A stretch of DNA of 64,000 nucleotides. Origin: Halomonas sp. HAL1 (GTDB taxonomy: Bacteria; Pseudomonadota; Gammaproteobacteria; Pseudomonadales; Halomonadaceae). A program made the translations under genes and the position numbers. This document shows, in pieces, positions 29,789 through 38,540 of this stretch. Below the pieces are notes generated by a model. It saw nothing but the letters and a program-made list of their open reading frames with translations. It was not told where the DNA came from and did not search any database. Position 1 is the stretch's first letter. Every line of letters starts with the position of its first letter. The DNA lies in NCBI RefSeq assembly GCF_030544485.1, contig NZ_CP130610.1, positions 3,348,001 to 3,412,000 on the forward strand, in the 5' to 3' direction.

Positions 29789-30892
29789 ATGAAGAAAACG
29801 ACCAAATTTGCCCTCACTGGCCTTGCCGCTGGTATTGCTTTCGCAGCCTTCACGACCACCGCTCAGGCACAAGAAGAGTGGACGATGACCTCTACCTGGC
29901 CAGAGAATCTTGATCTTATCAAGATCGACCAGCACTGGGTGGAGCTGGTCAATAAGCTGGCGGGCGAAGAACTACAAATTAATTTCCGCGCGGGCGGCAC
30001 GCTAATGCCCGGCACAGAAGTCTTTGACGCCACAGAAACGGGCAGCATCGAAGCCGCAGGCGACTGGCCGGGTTACTGGGCCGGCTTGAATCCCGCCTTT
30101 TCACCACTGGCCACCACTACCAGCCTGTTTAATGGCGTTGACTACCTTAACTGGATTCAGCAGTGGGGCGGCCGTGAGCTGTATGAAGAGATCTATGGCC
30201 AGTTCAACATGGTGTATCTCCCCTACGGCATTACCAACAATGAGTCCGGCTTTATGGGCCGCACCCCGATTGAAAGCATTGCCGATTTAGAAGGCAAGCG
30301 TCTGCGCCTTTCGGGTCGTGATCAGGGCCGCGTACTCGAAGAGCTAGGCGGCTCACAGGTCACTCTGGCAGGTGGTGAAGTCTACCAAGCCATTGAACGC
30401 GGCGTTATCGATGCGGGTGAGTTTTCGACCCCTGGTGTTGATTTTAACGCCGGTTTTTCCGAAGTGGCTGACTACTGGGCAACCCCGGGCTGGCACCAGT
30501 CGGCCAGCGTATTTGGCGTAATGATCAATAAAGATGCGTGGGACGCGCTCTCAGAAGAGACCCAAGAAACCCTGCGTATTGCGGCGGACGCCACCATGGC
30601 ATGGTCGCTAGCCTGGTCTGAACGCCAGTCCACCGAAGCCACGCAGAAGTTTATTGACGCCGGTGTCACGATCAATCAGTTCTCTGAAGAGGACTTGGCG
30701 CGCATTCAGGAAGTCACCAATGACGTCATTCTGCGCGGTGCTTGCGAAGACCCTGACCACGCCAAGGTTTACCAATCCATGATTGCCTACCTTGAGCACT
30801 ACGCGACGTGGCGCGATGTTTCCGCGCCTTACAATATGAGCCGCGTGATGGACAATCTGCCCTCACTGGAAGAGATCGAAGCCTGCCTGTAA
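29789..30892 (+). CDS. dctP: TRAP transporter substrate-binding protein (DctP family)
   Basis: 367 residues with a signal peptide (about 1-27, cleavage after AQA). The mature protein has the DctP fold; GKRLRLSGRDQGRVLEELGG (about residues 165-184) contains the conserved Arg that binds the substrate carboxylate. GWHQSASVFGVMINKDAWDAL resembles the TakP-type branch that binds 2-oxo acids, but the ligand is not certain. It captures the solute in the periplasm and delivers it to the DctQM membrane unit encoded next. A terminator-like hairpin follows, which probably keeps binding-protein expression above that of the membrane parts. Confidence 0.93.
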   Translation: MKKTTKFALTGLAAGIAFAAFTTTAQAQEEWTMTSTWPENLDLIKIDQHWVELVNKLAGEELQINFRAGGTLMPGTEVFDATETGSIEAAGDWPGYWAGLNPAFSPLATTTSLFNGVDYLNWIQQWGGRELYEEIYGQFNMVYLPYGITNNESGFMGRTPIESIADLEGKRLRLSGRDQGRVLEELGGSQVTLAGGEVYQAIERGVIDAGEFSTPGVDFNAGFSEVADYWATPGWHQSASVFGVMINKDAWDALSEETQETLRIAADATMAWSLAWSERQSTEATQKFIDAGVTINQFSEEDLARIQEVTNDVILRGACEDPDHAKVYQSMIAYLEHYATWRDVSAPYNMSRVMDNLPSLEEIEACL

Positions 30893-30904
30893 GGCGCTTC
30901 TGTG

Positions 30905-30935
30905 CCGCCTCGGTTTTTACCGGGGCGGTTTTTTT
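30905..30935 (+). terminator. Attenuator-like terminator between dctP and dctQ
   Basis: CCGCCTCGGT pairs with ACCGGGGCGG (one G-T wobble) round a 4-nt loop, followed by seven T. It lies 12 bp after the dctP stop and ends 22 bp before dctQ, inside the operon. Confidence 0.85.
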
Positions 30936-30957
30936 GTGCTGACCGCGGAGATCTTCC

Positions 30958-31461
30958 ATGAATGCGATTGCCAAGGCGATCGATGCTATCAATGAAGCTT
31001 TTGGGCGCGTCATCGCGCCATTGATTGCCATCATTACCCTGATTGTTCTTTACGACATTGCGTCACGCTTTCTGTTTGGGCGCCCTAGCGACTGGGCTTT
31101 TGACGTGACCAAGATGCTGTTTGGCGCCCATTTCATGCTGATGGCGGCTTACGGACTCCGCCACCATGCCCACGTGGAAGTCGACGTATTGAAACGGCTG
31201 CTATCGCGTAGAAAGCAAGCCGTGCTTGAAGTGCTCGGTTATCTAATTTTCTTTGTGCCGTTTATCTGGATGCTGATCACCCTGGGCTGGAGCTTTTTTG
31301 AACGCGCGTGGAGCCGCGGTGAAACCACTTATGGCATGGTCTCAATCCCGGTCTACCCGATTAAAGGCGTGATTGTAGTCGCCGCTATCCTGATTCTGCT
31401 ACAGGCAATTGCCATTGTGCTGCGTGCCATCATGCAGCTTCGCGAGGAGACATCAGCATGA
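30958..31461 (+). CDS. dctQ: TRAP transporter small membrane subunit
   Basis: 167 residues with four hydrophobic helices (about 18-38, 52-70, 92-112, 136-158) and the DctQ signature with RPSDWAFDVTKMLFGAHFML. DctQ joins DctM to form the Na+-driven membrane unit. The 3' end overlaps dctM by 4 nt (ATGA), and a GGAGATCTTCC ribosome site precedes the ATG. Confidence 0.93.
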   Translation: MNAIAKAIDAINEAFGRVIAPLIAIITLIVLYDIASRFLFGRPSDWAFDVTKMLFGAHFMLMAAYGLRHHAHVEVDVLKRLLSRRKQAVLEVLGYLIFFVPFIWMLITLGWSFFERAWSRGETTYGMVSIPVYPIKGVIVVAAILILLQAIAIVLRAIMQLREETSA

Positions 31462-32792
31462 ACCTAAGTCCTGAAATGCTCACGCTGGTGATGTTTGGCG
31501 GTCTGATGGTGGGCCTGTTTATGGGCCATCCGCTGGCATTTGTGCTGGGTGGTGTCGCGGTTATCGGCGCTTTTCTCGGCCCTGGCGAGCGTATCCTCGG
31601 TACCCTGATTAACAATATTTTCGGTAACGCCATGGACAACTATGTCCTGGTGGCGATACCGCTGTTCATTTTGATGGCGCGGTTCTTAAACGACTCCGGT
31701 GTTACCGAGAAGATGTTTGATGCCATGCGGCTATTGCTGGCGAATCTGCGCGGTGGCCTGGCACTTACCGTGGTTATCGTGTCGGTGCTGCTCGCCGCCA
31801 CCACTGGTATTGTCGGTGCCTCAATTGCCGTCATGGGCATGATCGCTCTGGTGCCGATGCTCAAGTATGGCTACAACAAAGAACTGAGCGCGGGCGTCAT
31901 TATGGCCAGCGGTTGTCTGGGCATTCTGATTCCGCCCAGCATTATGCTGATCCTGATGGCAAGCTATTCGCCGGTATCGGTGGGCGCACTGTTTGCGGGC
32001 GCGCTGATTCCCGGTCTGCTGCTTGGTGTTATGTATGCGCTCTACGTATTGATCATCTGCTATCTCAAGCCCCACTACGGCCCCAAGGTGCCAGCGGAAG
32101 AGCGTGCCGAAGTCAGCACCAAACAGCTGCTGATCATGCTGGCCAAGTATGTGGTTCCCCCCATGTCGTTGATTCTGGGTGTGCTGGGCGCGCTGTTTAC
32201 CGGTATCGCCACGGCGACCGAAGCCTCGGCCATCGGTGTGTTTATCGCGTTCATTTTGTTTTTGATTTTTGGTGATCGCAAAATAAGCACCTGCTTCTGG
32301 ACGATGATAGAAGCGGGCAAAACCACCACCATGGTCATGCTGGTATTAGTCGGCGCCACGGCCTTTACCGGCGTGTTTTCCCGCGGCGGCGGCATGACCG
32401 TGATCAGCGAGTTGGTGCTGGCGATGCCTGGTGGCACGGTGGGCGCGCTGATTCTGATGCTGTTCCTGGTGTTCGTGCTGGGTATGTTCCTGGATTGGAC
32501 CGGCATCGTACTGCTGAGCTTTCCGATCATGCTGCCCATCGTCGAAACCATGGGCGTCGATATGCTCTGGTTCGTGGTGATGGTGGCGGTAGTGCTACAA
32601 ACCTCGTTCCTGACCCCGCCCTTTGGCTATGCGCTGTTCTACTTGAAAGGCGTGGCACCACCGGGGGTAGAAATCGTCGATCTTTACAAAGCGGTCGTGC
32701 CTTTCGTCGCCCTGATTCTGCTGGCGTGTACGCTAATGGCGTTCTTCCCGTGGCTGATTACCGGCCTGCCGAGCATGATGCTGGGTTACTAG
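31458..32792 (+). CDS. dctM: TRAP transporter large permease subunit
   Basis: 444 residues with about 12 hydrophobic helices. VGASIAVMGMIALVPMLKYGYN and ASGCLGILIPPSIMLILMASY (about residues 115-175) are the classic DctM blocks. It is the Na+-coupled translocation subunit and works with DctQ and the periplasmic DctP. Gene overlap with dctQ shows coupled translation, and a clean terminator follows. The substrate must be inferred from DctP and remains open. Confidence 0.94.
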   Translation: MNLSPEMLTLVMFGGLMVGLFMGHPLAFVLGGVAVIGAFLGPGERILGTLINNIFGNAMDNYVLVAIPLFILMARFLNDSGVTEKMFDAMRLLLANLRGGLALTVVIVSVLLAATTGIVGASIAVMGMIALVPMLKYGYNKELSAGVIMASGCLGILIPPSIMLILMASYSPVSVGALFAGALIPGLLLGVMYALYVLIICYLKPHYGPKVPAEERAEVSTKQLLIMLAKYVVPPMSLILGVLGALFTGIATATEASAIGVFIAFILFLIFGDRKISTCFWTMIEAGKTTTMVMLVLVGATAFTGVFSRGGGMTVISELVLAMPGGTVGALILMLFLVFVLGMFLDWTGIVLLSFPIMLPIVETMGVDMLWFVVMVAVVLQTSFLTPPFGYALFYLKGVAPPGVEIVDLYKAVVPFVALILLACTLMAFFPWLITGLPSMMLGY

Positions 32793-32823
32793 GCCTTTCC
32801 CACCTGCTTAACGTTCAACCATT

Positions 32824-32851
32824 ATAAGCCCGCTTCGGCGGGCTTATTTTT
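32824..32851 (+). terminator. Rho-independent terminator of the TRAP operon
   Basis: ATAAGCCCGC and GCGGGCTTAT form a perfect 10-bp stem capped by a TTCG tetraloop, followed by TTTTT. It sits 32 bp after the dctM stop. Confidence 0.95.
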
Positions 32852-32992
32852 GCATTGACTACTGGCCTGCAAAGCTGCAGTAGAACAGCGCCAATGCTAC
32901 TATTCACGCCCGCCAGTGATTCGCATTAGATGTTTGCTGCGCTACTTTCCGGCTTTCCACTACTGCTTTCCGTCAATGCAAGGAGTGTTCGC

Positions 32993-34678
32993 TTGTTCAG
33001 ATCCAGCTATCGCGGGCTATCCGCCGCCACCTCTTCGCTTAGCCGTCGTGCCAGCCCCTGGTCGATAGCCTTGATCGCGGTGGCGTTCGTGGTTGCTCTG
33101 CCAGTGCTGGTCGTGTTTGCCCATATCGCGATGCCAACCGATGGCGTATGGCAGCACCTGGCTAGCACGGTCCTGGGTCGCTACTTGAATAATACGTTCT
33201 GGCTGGTGGTGATCGTGGGCCTCGGCACGTTGGTCATCGGCACCGGTACCGCCTGGCTGGTGGTGATGTGTCGCTTCCCCGGTAAACGACTATTCGAGTG
33301 GGGGCTGCTGCTTCCACTGGCGGTGCCTACCTATGTCATCGCCTACGCCTATACCGATTTTCTGCAATTCGCTGGCCCGTTACAGAGTCTGCTACGCGAG
33401 ACGTTTGGCTGGGAGTATGGCGACTACTACTTTCCCAATGTGCGCTCGCTGGGCGGCGCGGCAACGGTCATTACCCTGGTGCTTTACCCCTACGTCTACC
33501 TGCTGGCTCGCGCCTCATTCCTGGAGCAGTCGGTATGTGTGCTGGATGTGGGCCGCACGCTTGGCCGCGGCCCGTGGCGGCTGTTCGCCAGCGTCGCCGT
33601 ACCGCTGGCTCGTCCGGCGCTGGTGGGCGGGGTATCACTGGTATTGATGGAGACGCTGAACGAGTTTGGCGCCGTGCAGTTCTTTGGCGTCGATACCTTT
33701 ACTACTGGCATTTACCGCACCTGGTTCGGCATGGGCGAACAAGTCGCGGCGGCGCAGTTGGCAGCGTGCCTGCTTACCTTCGTGATTGTTTTAGTGCTCC
33801 TGGAGCGCTGGTCGCGGGGCAAGCGCCGCTATTTCCATACCACCAACCGCTATCAGCAGCTGCCAGAATACGTGCTGCATGGCTGGCGCGCCGCGGCGGC
33901 GACGCTTGCGTGCCTGCTACCGGTGCTGGTGGGCTTTTTACTGCCCAGCGGTATTTTGCTTAATTTAGCGCTGCAGGGGGGCGATTCGCTGTGGGGCTCG
34001 CGATTTATCGGCTACGCCTGGAACAGCCTGGGATTGGCAACCGTCGCTGCGCTAATCGCCGTGGGCCTGGCAGTCGTACTGAGCTATGGCGTGCGCATGC
34101 ACGATACGACGTTTGCGCGGGTGGCTGCCAGGGTAGCTTCCATGGGCTACGCGATTCCCGGCTCGGTCGTCGCAGTGGGTATTCTGATTCCGTTTACCTG
34201 GTTGGATAACGCACTGAATACCTGGCTGAACAATCACTACGGCTACATTATCGGCCTGGTGTTCAGTGGTTCGGCGTTTATTTTGCTGTACGCCTATGTG
34301 GTGCGCTTTTTGGCTGTCTCGTTCAATGCGGTTGAAGCCAGTCTCGGCAAGGTGACGCCCAGCATGGATGCCGCCTCGCGCACGCTAGGCCAAACGGCGG
34401 GCGGCACGCTGCGTCATATTCATACGCCGATGATGCGTAGCAGCCTGCTGGCGGCGGGGATTCTGGTCTTTGTCGACGTGATGAAGGAGCTACCGGCGAC
34501 GATCATTCTGCGCCCCTTCAACTTCGACACGCTGGCGGTGCGGGCGCACAATTTGGCCTCTGACGAGCGGCTGGCCGAAGCATCGACATCGTCACTGGCG
34601 ATTGTGGTCGTCGGAATCTTGCCGGTGATTCTGCTCAGCATGGCCATGCGACGTTCGCGCCCCGGCGCTAACTCCTGA
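32993..34678 (+). CDS. Fe(3+)-type ABC transporter permease (FbpB/SfuB family)
   Basis: A fused two-domain permease of 561 residues from TTG 32993, chosen because AGGAG lies 7 nt upstream; an ATG 63 bp earlier in frame has no such site. Each half has about six helices and the EAA-type loop: DVGRTLGRGPWRLFASVAVP in the first and DAASRTLGQTAGGTLRHIHTP in the second. The family carries ferric iron, or in some members thiamine, across the inner membrane. Its ATPase gene converges 7 bp downstream and the binding protein is further on, each in its own transcript. No Fur-like site is seen before this gene. Confidence 0.9.
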   Translation: MFRSSYRGLSAATSSLSRRASPWSIALIAVAFVVALPVLVVFAHIAMPTDGVWQHLASTVLGRYLNNTFWLVVIVGLGTLVIGTGTAWLVVMCRFPGKRLFEWGLLLPLAVPTYVIAYAYTDFLQFAGPLQSLLRETFGWEYGDYYFPNVRSLGGAATVITLVLYPYVYLLARASFLEQSVCVLDVGRTLGRGPWRLFASVAVPLARPALVGGVSLVLMETLNEFGAVQFFGVDTFTTGIYRTWFGMGEQVAAAQLAACLLTFVIVLVLLERWSRGKRRYFHTTNRYQQLPEYVLHGWRAAAATLACLLPVLVGFLLPSGILLNLALQGGDSLWGSRFIGYAWNSLGLATVAALIAVGLAVVLSYGVRMHDTTFARVAARVASMGYAIPGSVVAVGILIPFTWLDNALNTWLNNHYGYIIGLVFSGSAFILLYAYVVRFLAVSFNAVEASLGKVTPSMDAASRTLGQTAGGTLRHIHTPMMRSSLLAAGILVFVDVMKELPATIILRPFNFDTLAVRAHNLASDERLAEASTSSLAIVVVGILPVILLSMAMRRSRPGANS

Positions 34679-34685
34679 CGAAACC

Positions 34686-35789
34686 CTAGGTAAAGAGCGG
34701 AAAAACAAACACCTGGGAAAGGTCGAGGTGAATATCCACCGGCTGCCCCTCCGCGGGTAGAAATACCCCAGGTACACGGGCGTGCAGGTGGGCTTCAAGG
34801 CCATTCTCGCCATGGGCACAGAGGTGCAATAGGCTAGTGCGCCCCAGCAGCTTCGCCATGACCACATGGCTATGGCAATGAGCATCCGCCGGCAGGTCGC
34901 GCTCCACAATACGCAGTGCCTCGGGGCGAATCATTACCTGAGCATCACTGCCTTCAGCTAGCCCCACCGCAGGCACCCGCCCTACTGGTGTGCTCACCAT
35001 GCCATTGTGCACCTTGCCTTGCAGTTCATTCACATCGCCGAAAAAGGTCACCACAAAGGGGTCTTGCGGCGCGCAGTAAAGCTCTCGCGGTGTTCCTGTC
35101 TGCACGATTCGCCCATCGCGCATCAGCGCGATGCGGTCTGCCATGAACATGGCTTCTTCAGGGTCATGGGTGACTAACAGCGTCGCCGCCCCGACCTTCT
35201 TCAATACGTGCAGCGTATCGTCGCGGATACGGTCGCGCAGGCGCGCGTCCAGGCTTGAGAAGGGTTCATCCAACAGCATCAAACGCGGTGACGGCGCCAG
35301 CGCACGCGCCAGAGCCACCCGCTGCTGCTGGCCGCCCGAGAGCATGTGGGGGTAGACATCGACATACCCAGCCATGCCCAGTTGTTCGAGCAGTTGCTTG
35401 GCCCGCTCACGGCGCTGACCGGAGGCCAAGTGCTTAAGCCCAAAGGTGACATTTTCCAGCACGGTGAGATGGGGGAACAGCGCCGAGTCTTGAAACGCTA
35501 GCCCTACATTGCGCTTTTCCGGCGGCACGTGGCGCTGGCCCGGCGCAGCAATCGTCATATCTTCCAGCGCTACGCTGCCCTCTTGCAGTACTTCCAGCCC
35601 CGCTGCAATGCGCAGCAGCGTGGTCTTGCCGCACCCGGAGGGGCCCAGCAGGCAAACCACTTCACCCGGTGCAACGCTTAAATCCACCCCTTTGACAACC
35701 GCATGGCCGTCATAGGCATGGCACACATTGTGAAGGGACAACGCCGTTGTACTGGGCGCCACCGGGGCGACCTTGAGGGTTGCTGTCAT
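34686..35789 (-). CDS. ABC transporter ATP-binding protein (FbpC/PotA-type)
   Basis: 367 residues. Walker A GPSGCGKTT (49-57), signature LSGGQQQR (150-157), Walker B LMLLDEP (170-176) and the switch His in LLVTHDPEEAMFMADR follow in order, then a C-terminal TOBE-like domain of about 120 residues. This energises uptake by the permease at 32993. The gene runs opposite to both partners: convergent with the permease (7-bp gap) and divergent from the iron-binding protein, across a 228-bp control region. The regulatory TOBE domain may respond to substrate, but that is inference. Confidence 0.93.
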   Translation of the reverse strand: MTATLKVAPVAPSTTALSLHNVCHAYDGHAVVKGVDLSVAPGEVVCLLGPSGCGKTTLLRIAAGLEVLQEGSVALEDMTIAAPGQRHVPPEKRNVGLAFQDSALFPHLTVLENVTFGLKHLASGQRRERAKQLLEQLGMAGYVDVYPHMLSGGQQQRVALARALAPSPRLMLLDEPFSSLDARLRDRIRDDTLHVLKKVGAATLLVTHDPEEAMFMADRIALMRDGRIVQTGTPRELYCAPQDPFVVTFFGDVNELQGKVHNGMVSTPVGRVPAVGLAEGSDAQVMIRPEALRIVERDLPADAHCHSHVVMAKLLGRTSLLHLCAHGENGLEAHLHARVPGVFLPAEGQPVDIHLDLSQVFVFPLFT

Positions 35790-35950
35790 ATATCACCACT
35801 GTTAATTAACACGGTTCAGGTACGCAAACCGCGCCTGTAAAACCTAAACGCGGATTCAATACGTTTGAAAGTTGTTTGCATTCTATTTTTTATTCACTGG
35901 ATATGCACGTAACACCTTTTACGTAGACGCTAAGCCTTGACGTCAGGCAG

Positions 35951-35993
35951 TTGAAACGCTTCAATAACGATGTTAATAATGCAACTTATTATC
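35951..35993 (+). promoter_or_regulatory. Promoter overlapped by a Fur box, iron-binding protein gene
   Basis: TTGAAA (35951-35956), a 17-nt spacer and TAATAA (35974-35979) form a good promoter. The 19-bp stretch 35975-35993, AATAATGCAACTTATTATC, matches the Fur consensus GATAATGATAATCATTATC at 14 of 19 positions. Fur bound here would cover the -10, so the gene should be repressed when iron is plentiful. Confidence 0.75.
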
Positions 35994-36017
35994 ATTCAAC
36001 AAATAAGGATGTGCTTG

Positions 36018-37043
36018 ATGAAAACTGTACGCTTTGTTGCTCCAATGGCAGCGATGATGGTAGGCGCTACGTTTGCTGGTCAGGTCGCTGCAGATGAACT
36101 CAACCTCTACTCCGCGCGCCACTATGACTCTGACGAACGCCTCTACGATGCGTTCACCGAAGAGACCGGCATCGAAGTCAACATCCTGGAAGGCGACTCC
36201 GACCAGTTGATCGAGCGCATTCAGCGCGAAGGCGTGGCAAGCCCCGCAGATGTGATGCTTACCGTCGATGCAGGCCGTCTGTGGCGCGCGGAAGACGAAG
36301 GCATTTTCCAGAGCGTCGAGTCCGATGTGCTTAATGAGCGCCTGCCCGAAGCCATGCGCCACCCTGACGGCCTGTGGTTTGGCTTTAGCCAGCGGGCCCG
36401 GGCGATTTATTACAACCGCGAAAACTTCGACCCTAGCCAGATTACCAGCTACGAAGATCTTGCCGACCCGCAGTTTGAAGGCAAGGTGTGCATCCGCTCG
36501 TCCAATAACATTTACAACCAGTCACTGCTGGCGGCCATGATTGAACACCACGGCGCAGAGGGTGCTGAAGAGTGGGCCCAGGGCGTGGTGAATAATATGG
36601 CGCGCGACCCGGAAGGTGGCGATACCGACCAAATTCTGGGTGTGGCCAGCGGCGAGTGCGATATCGCGGTCGCGAACCACTACTACTATGTGCGCCTACT
36701 GAAATCTGACGACGATGCCGAGCGCGAAGCCGCCCGCAAAGTGGGGATCATCTTCCCCAACCAGGATGACCGCGGCACCCACGTGAACGTAGGCGGTGCT
36801 GGGGTTGTAGAAGGCGCGCCTAACCGCGAAAACGCCGTCCGCTTCCTTGAGTACCTGGCCTCAGACACCGCTCAGGAGATCTTTGCTTCCGGCAACAATG
36901 AGTTTCCGGTGGTGGACGGCGTGAAGAAAGACCCGGTGCTGGAATCCTGGGGCAACTTCAAAACGGACGACGTCAACATCAGCGTACTGGGTGAGAACAA
37001 CCCCGAAGCCATTCGCATCTTCGATCGTGTCGGCTGGCGTTAA
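36018..37043 (+). CDS. Fe(3+)-type ABC transporter substrate-binding protein
   Basis: The ATG at 36018 follows AAGGA by 8 nt; earlier in-frame ATGs have no site. 341 residues with a signal peptide ending AGQVAA (about residue 25). The mature N-terminus LNLYSARHYDSDERLYDAF is the FbpA/FutA family start, and ANHYYYVRL with Tyr222-224 supplies the usual iron-ligating tyrosine pair. It binds ferric iron in the periplasm for the permease and ATPase encoded nearby. A Fur box overlaps its promoter, supporting iron as substrate. Its terminator hairpin has been split by an IS element. Confidence 0.92.
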   Translation: MKTVRFVAPMAAMMVGATFAGQVAADELNLYSARHYDSDERLYDAFTEETGIEVNILEGDSDQLIERIQREGVASPADVMLTVDAGRLWRAEDEGIFQSVESDVLNERLPEAMRHPDGLWFGFSQRARAIYYNRENFDPSQITSYEDLADPQFEGKVCIRSSNNIYNQSLLAAMIEHHGAEGAEEWAQGVVNNMARDPEGGDTDQILGVASGECDIAVANHYYYVRLLKSDDDAEREAARKVGIIFPNQDDRGTHVNVGGAGVVEGAPNRENAVRFLEYLASDTAQEIFASGNNEFPVVDGVKKDPVLESWGNFKTDDVNISVLGENNPEAIRIFDRVGWR

Positions 37044-37048
37044 TTGAT

Positions 37049-37061
37049 AACCCCGCAGCCA
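37049..37061. terminator. Left arm of a split bidirectional terminator (partner at 38508-38520)
   Basis: AACCCCGCAGCCA here pairs perfectly with TGGCTGCGGGGTT at 38508-38520, on the other side of the IS element, and the latter is followed by a T-rich stretch. Before insertion this formed one compact hairpin between the iron-binding-protein gene and convergent polA. The insertion separated the arms by about 1.45 kb, so neither transcript now has a normal end here. Confidence 0.85.
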
Positions 37062-37117
37062 GTGGCTGAACTGCACCCCAAAAGTTGGACACTCATCCAG
37101 CGATTGGGGTGTTTTTC

Positions 37118-37591
37118 ATGGCGAAGTATAAGGAAGCGTTCAAGCTATTAGTCGTACAGCGCTACACAGAAGGACAAGAGGGTTATAGGAGGCTGGCCAA
37201 GCAGTACGGTCTTGACCATGCCACCGTCAGGCGTTGGGTGAAAAGCTATGAACAGCATGGCCTGAGCGGCCTGCAGAAGAAGTCCAGCCGCTACAGCGCT
37301 GAGTTCAAATTGTCGGTGTTGCAACGGATGAGACAAGAGGATCTCTCAGCCCGACAAGCGATTGCCCTGTTCGATATCCGAGGTGGAGTGGGGGTCGTAC
37401 GGCGGTGGGAAAGTCAGTATCATGAAGGAGGCTTCCAGGCGCTGGAGCCTAAAGCCCGAGGTCGCCCGACGAAGATGCCCACAGCAGAGCCCCCCAAGCC
37501 CCCACTTCCAGTGACTGAAAAGAGCTCGCTGGAGCAGCTGCTCCAAGAGAACGAATACTTGCGTGCTGAGGTGGCCTACCTAAAAAATTGA
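37118..37591 (+). CDS. IS150-group OrfA (InsJ-like), shortened at the 3' end
   Basis: 157 residues from ATG 37118 (MAKYKEAFKLL). Two helix-turn-helix units are visible: GYRRLAKQYGLDHATVRRWV (about 24-43) and a second around ARQAIALFDIRGGVGVVRRW. It binds the terminal repeats and, in active elements, is joined to OrfB by -1 frameshifting. Here it ends AYLKN-stop after an A6 run (37582-37587). In the -1 frame the sequence continues KKLRALRQSKEQVAQKKRE, which is the expected InsJ tail, so I infer one A was lost from an A7 run, truncating OrfA by about 15 residues. Confidence 0.85.
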   Translation: MAKYKEAFKLLVVQRYTEGQEGYRRLAKQYGLDHATVRRWVKSYEQHGLSGLQKKSSRYSAEFKLSVLQRMRQEDLSARQAIALFDIRGGVGVVRRWESQYHEGGFQALEPKARGRPTKMPTAEPPKPPLPVTEKSSLEQLLQENEYLRAEVAYLKN

Positions 37592-37626
37592 GGGCCTTGC
37601 GTCAGTCCAAAGAGCAAGTCGCGCAG

Positions 37627-38474
37627 AAAAAGCGCGAGTAGTCCTTGAACTGAAGCAAGGCCACCCTTTGCCGGTGCTGCTAAAAGTCGCCGAACTGTCG
37701 CGTAGCACCTTCTATTATCAGGTAAGGGTGCAGCAGCTGGATGATCGGCATGCGGGTCTGAAGCGTCGAATTCACGCCCTCTACGAGCGTCACAAAGGGC
37801 GCTACGGCTATCGACGAATTACGGCAGCGTTGCGCCAGGCGGGAGAGCAGGTCAACCACAAAACAGTTCAACGTCTGATGCAGCATCTGGGGTTGAAGTC
37901 ATTGGTACGCCCAAAGAAATACCGCTCCTATCGTGGACAACAGGCCAGTGTTCCCAATCTTCTTGCCCGTCAGTTTCAGGCTGAACGCCCCAACCAACGG
38001 TGGGTCACCGACGTCACGGAGTTCAATGTCCGAGGCGAAAAGCTGTACCTGTCGCCTGTGATGGATCTCTACAATGGGGAAATCGTATCTTACACCATGC
38101 AGAAACAGCCGTAGTACTCGCTGGTAGGGGAGATGCTCAAGAAAGCCTTGGCCAAGCTGGCCGACCAAGACGCGCCGCTGCTGCATTCCGACCAAGGTTG
38201 GCAATATCAGATGCCTGCCTACCGGCGCAAGCTCGCCGAGCATGGGGTGATCCAGAGCATGTCACGCAAGGGAAATTGCCTGGATAATGCTGCGATGGAG
38301 AGCTTCTTTGGAACGCTGAAGTCTGAATATTTCTACCTGAATCGGTTCGCCACTATTGAGCAGTTACAGGCGGGCATCCGACACTATATCCATTACTATA
38401 ACCACGAGCGTATTAAGACCAACCTAAAAGGCCTGAGTCCGGTGCAGTACCGGAATCAGGCCTTGGCCGCTTAG
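37627..38474 (+). pseudogene. IS150-group OrfB (InsK-like transposase) with in-frame amber stop
   Basis: In one frame the region reads ARVVLELKQGHPLPVLLKVAELS onward (written here in parts: VVLELKQGHPLPVLL, then VAELSRSTFYYQ), and the rve integrase core: GYRRITAALRQ, RWVTDVTEFN (first Asp), LLHSDQGWQYQ (second Asp) and NAAMESFFGTLKSE (Glu). A TAG codon at 38112-38114 breaks it after MQKQP, where intact homologues read through to YSLVGEMLKKAL. Entry would be by -1 frameshift at the GAAAAAG run near 37627-37632. All DDE residues survive, so loss is recent. Confidence 0.88.
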
Positions 38475-38540
38475 TTGTTCACTGTCCAAGTTTATGGGGT
38501 CAGTTCATGGCTGCGGGGTTTCGTTTCTTTAAACTAAGAG

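Larger units (their letters stand above)
37067..38507 (+). mobile_element. IS3-family element, IS150 group, degenerate
   Basis: 1441 bp. The ends are imperfect inverted repeats: left TGAACTGCACCCCAAAAG, right (reversed) TGAACTGACCCCATAAAC, both running on to TTGGACA. The 4-bp word TGGC flanks it on both sides (37063-37066 and 38508-38511), a target duplication. It encodes an OrfA with helix-turn-helix domains and a DDE-type OrfB in the arrangement of IS150 (InsJ/InsK). OrfA is shortened and OrfB has an internal stop, so the copy is probably immobile unless helped in trans. Confidence 0.93.
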
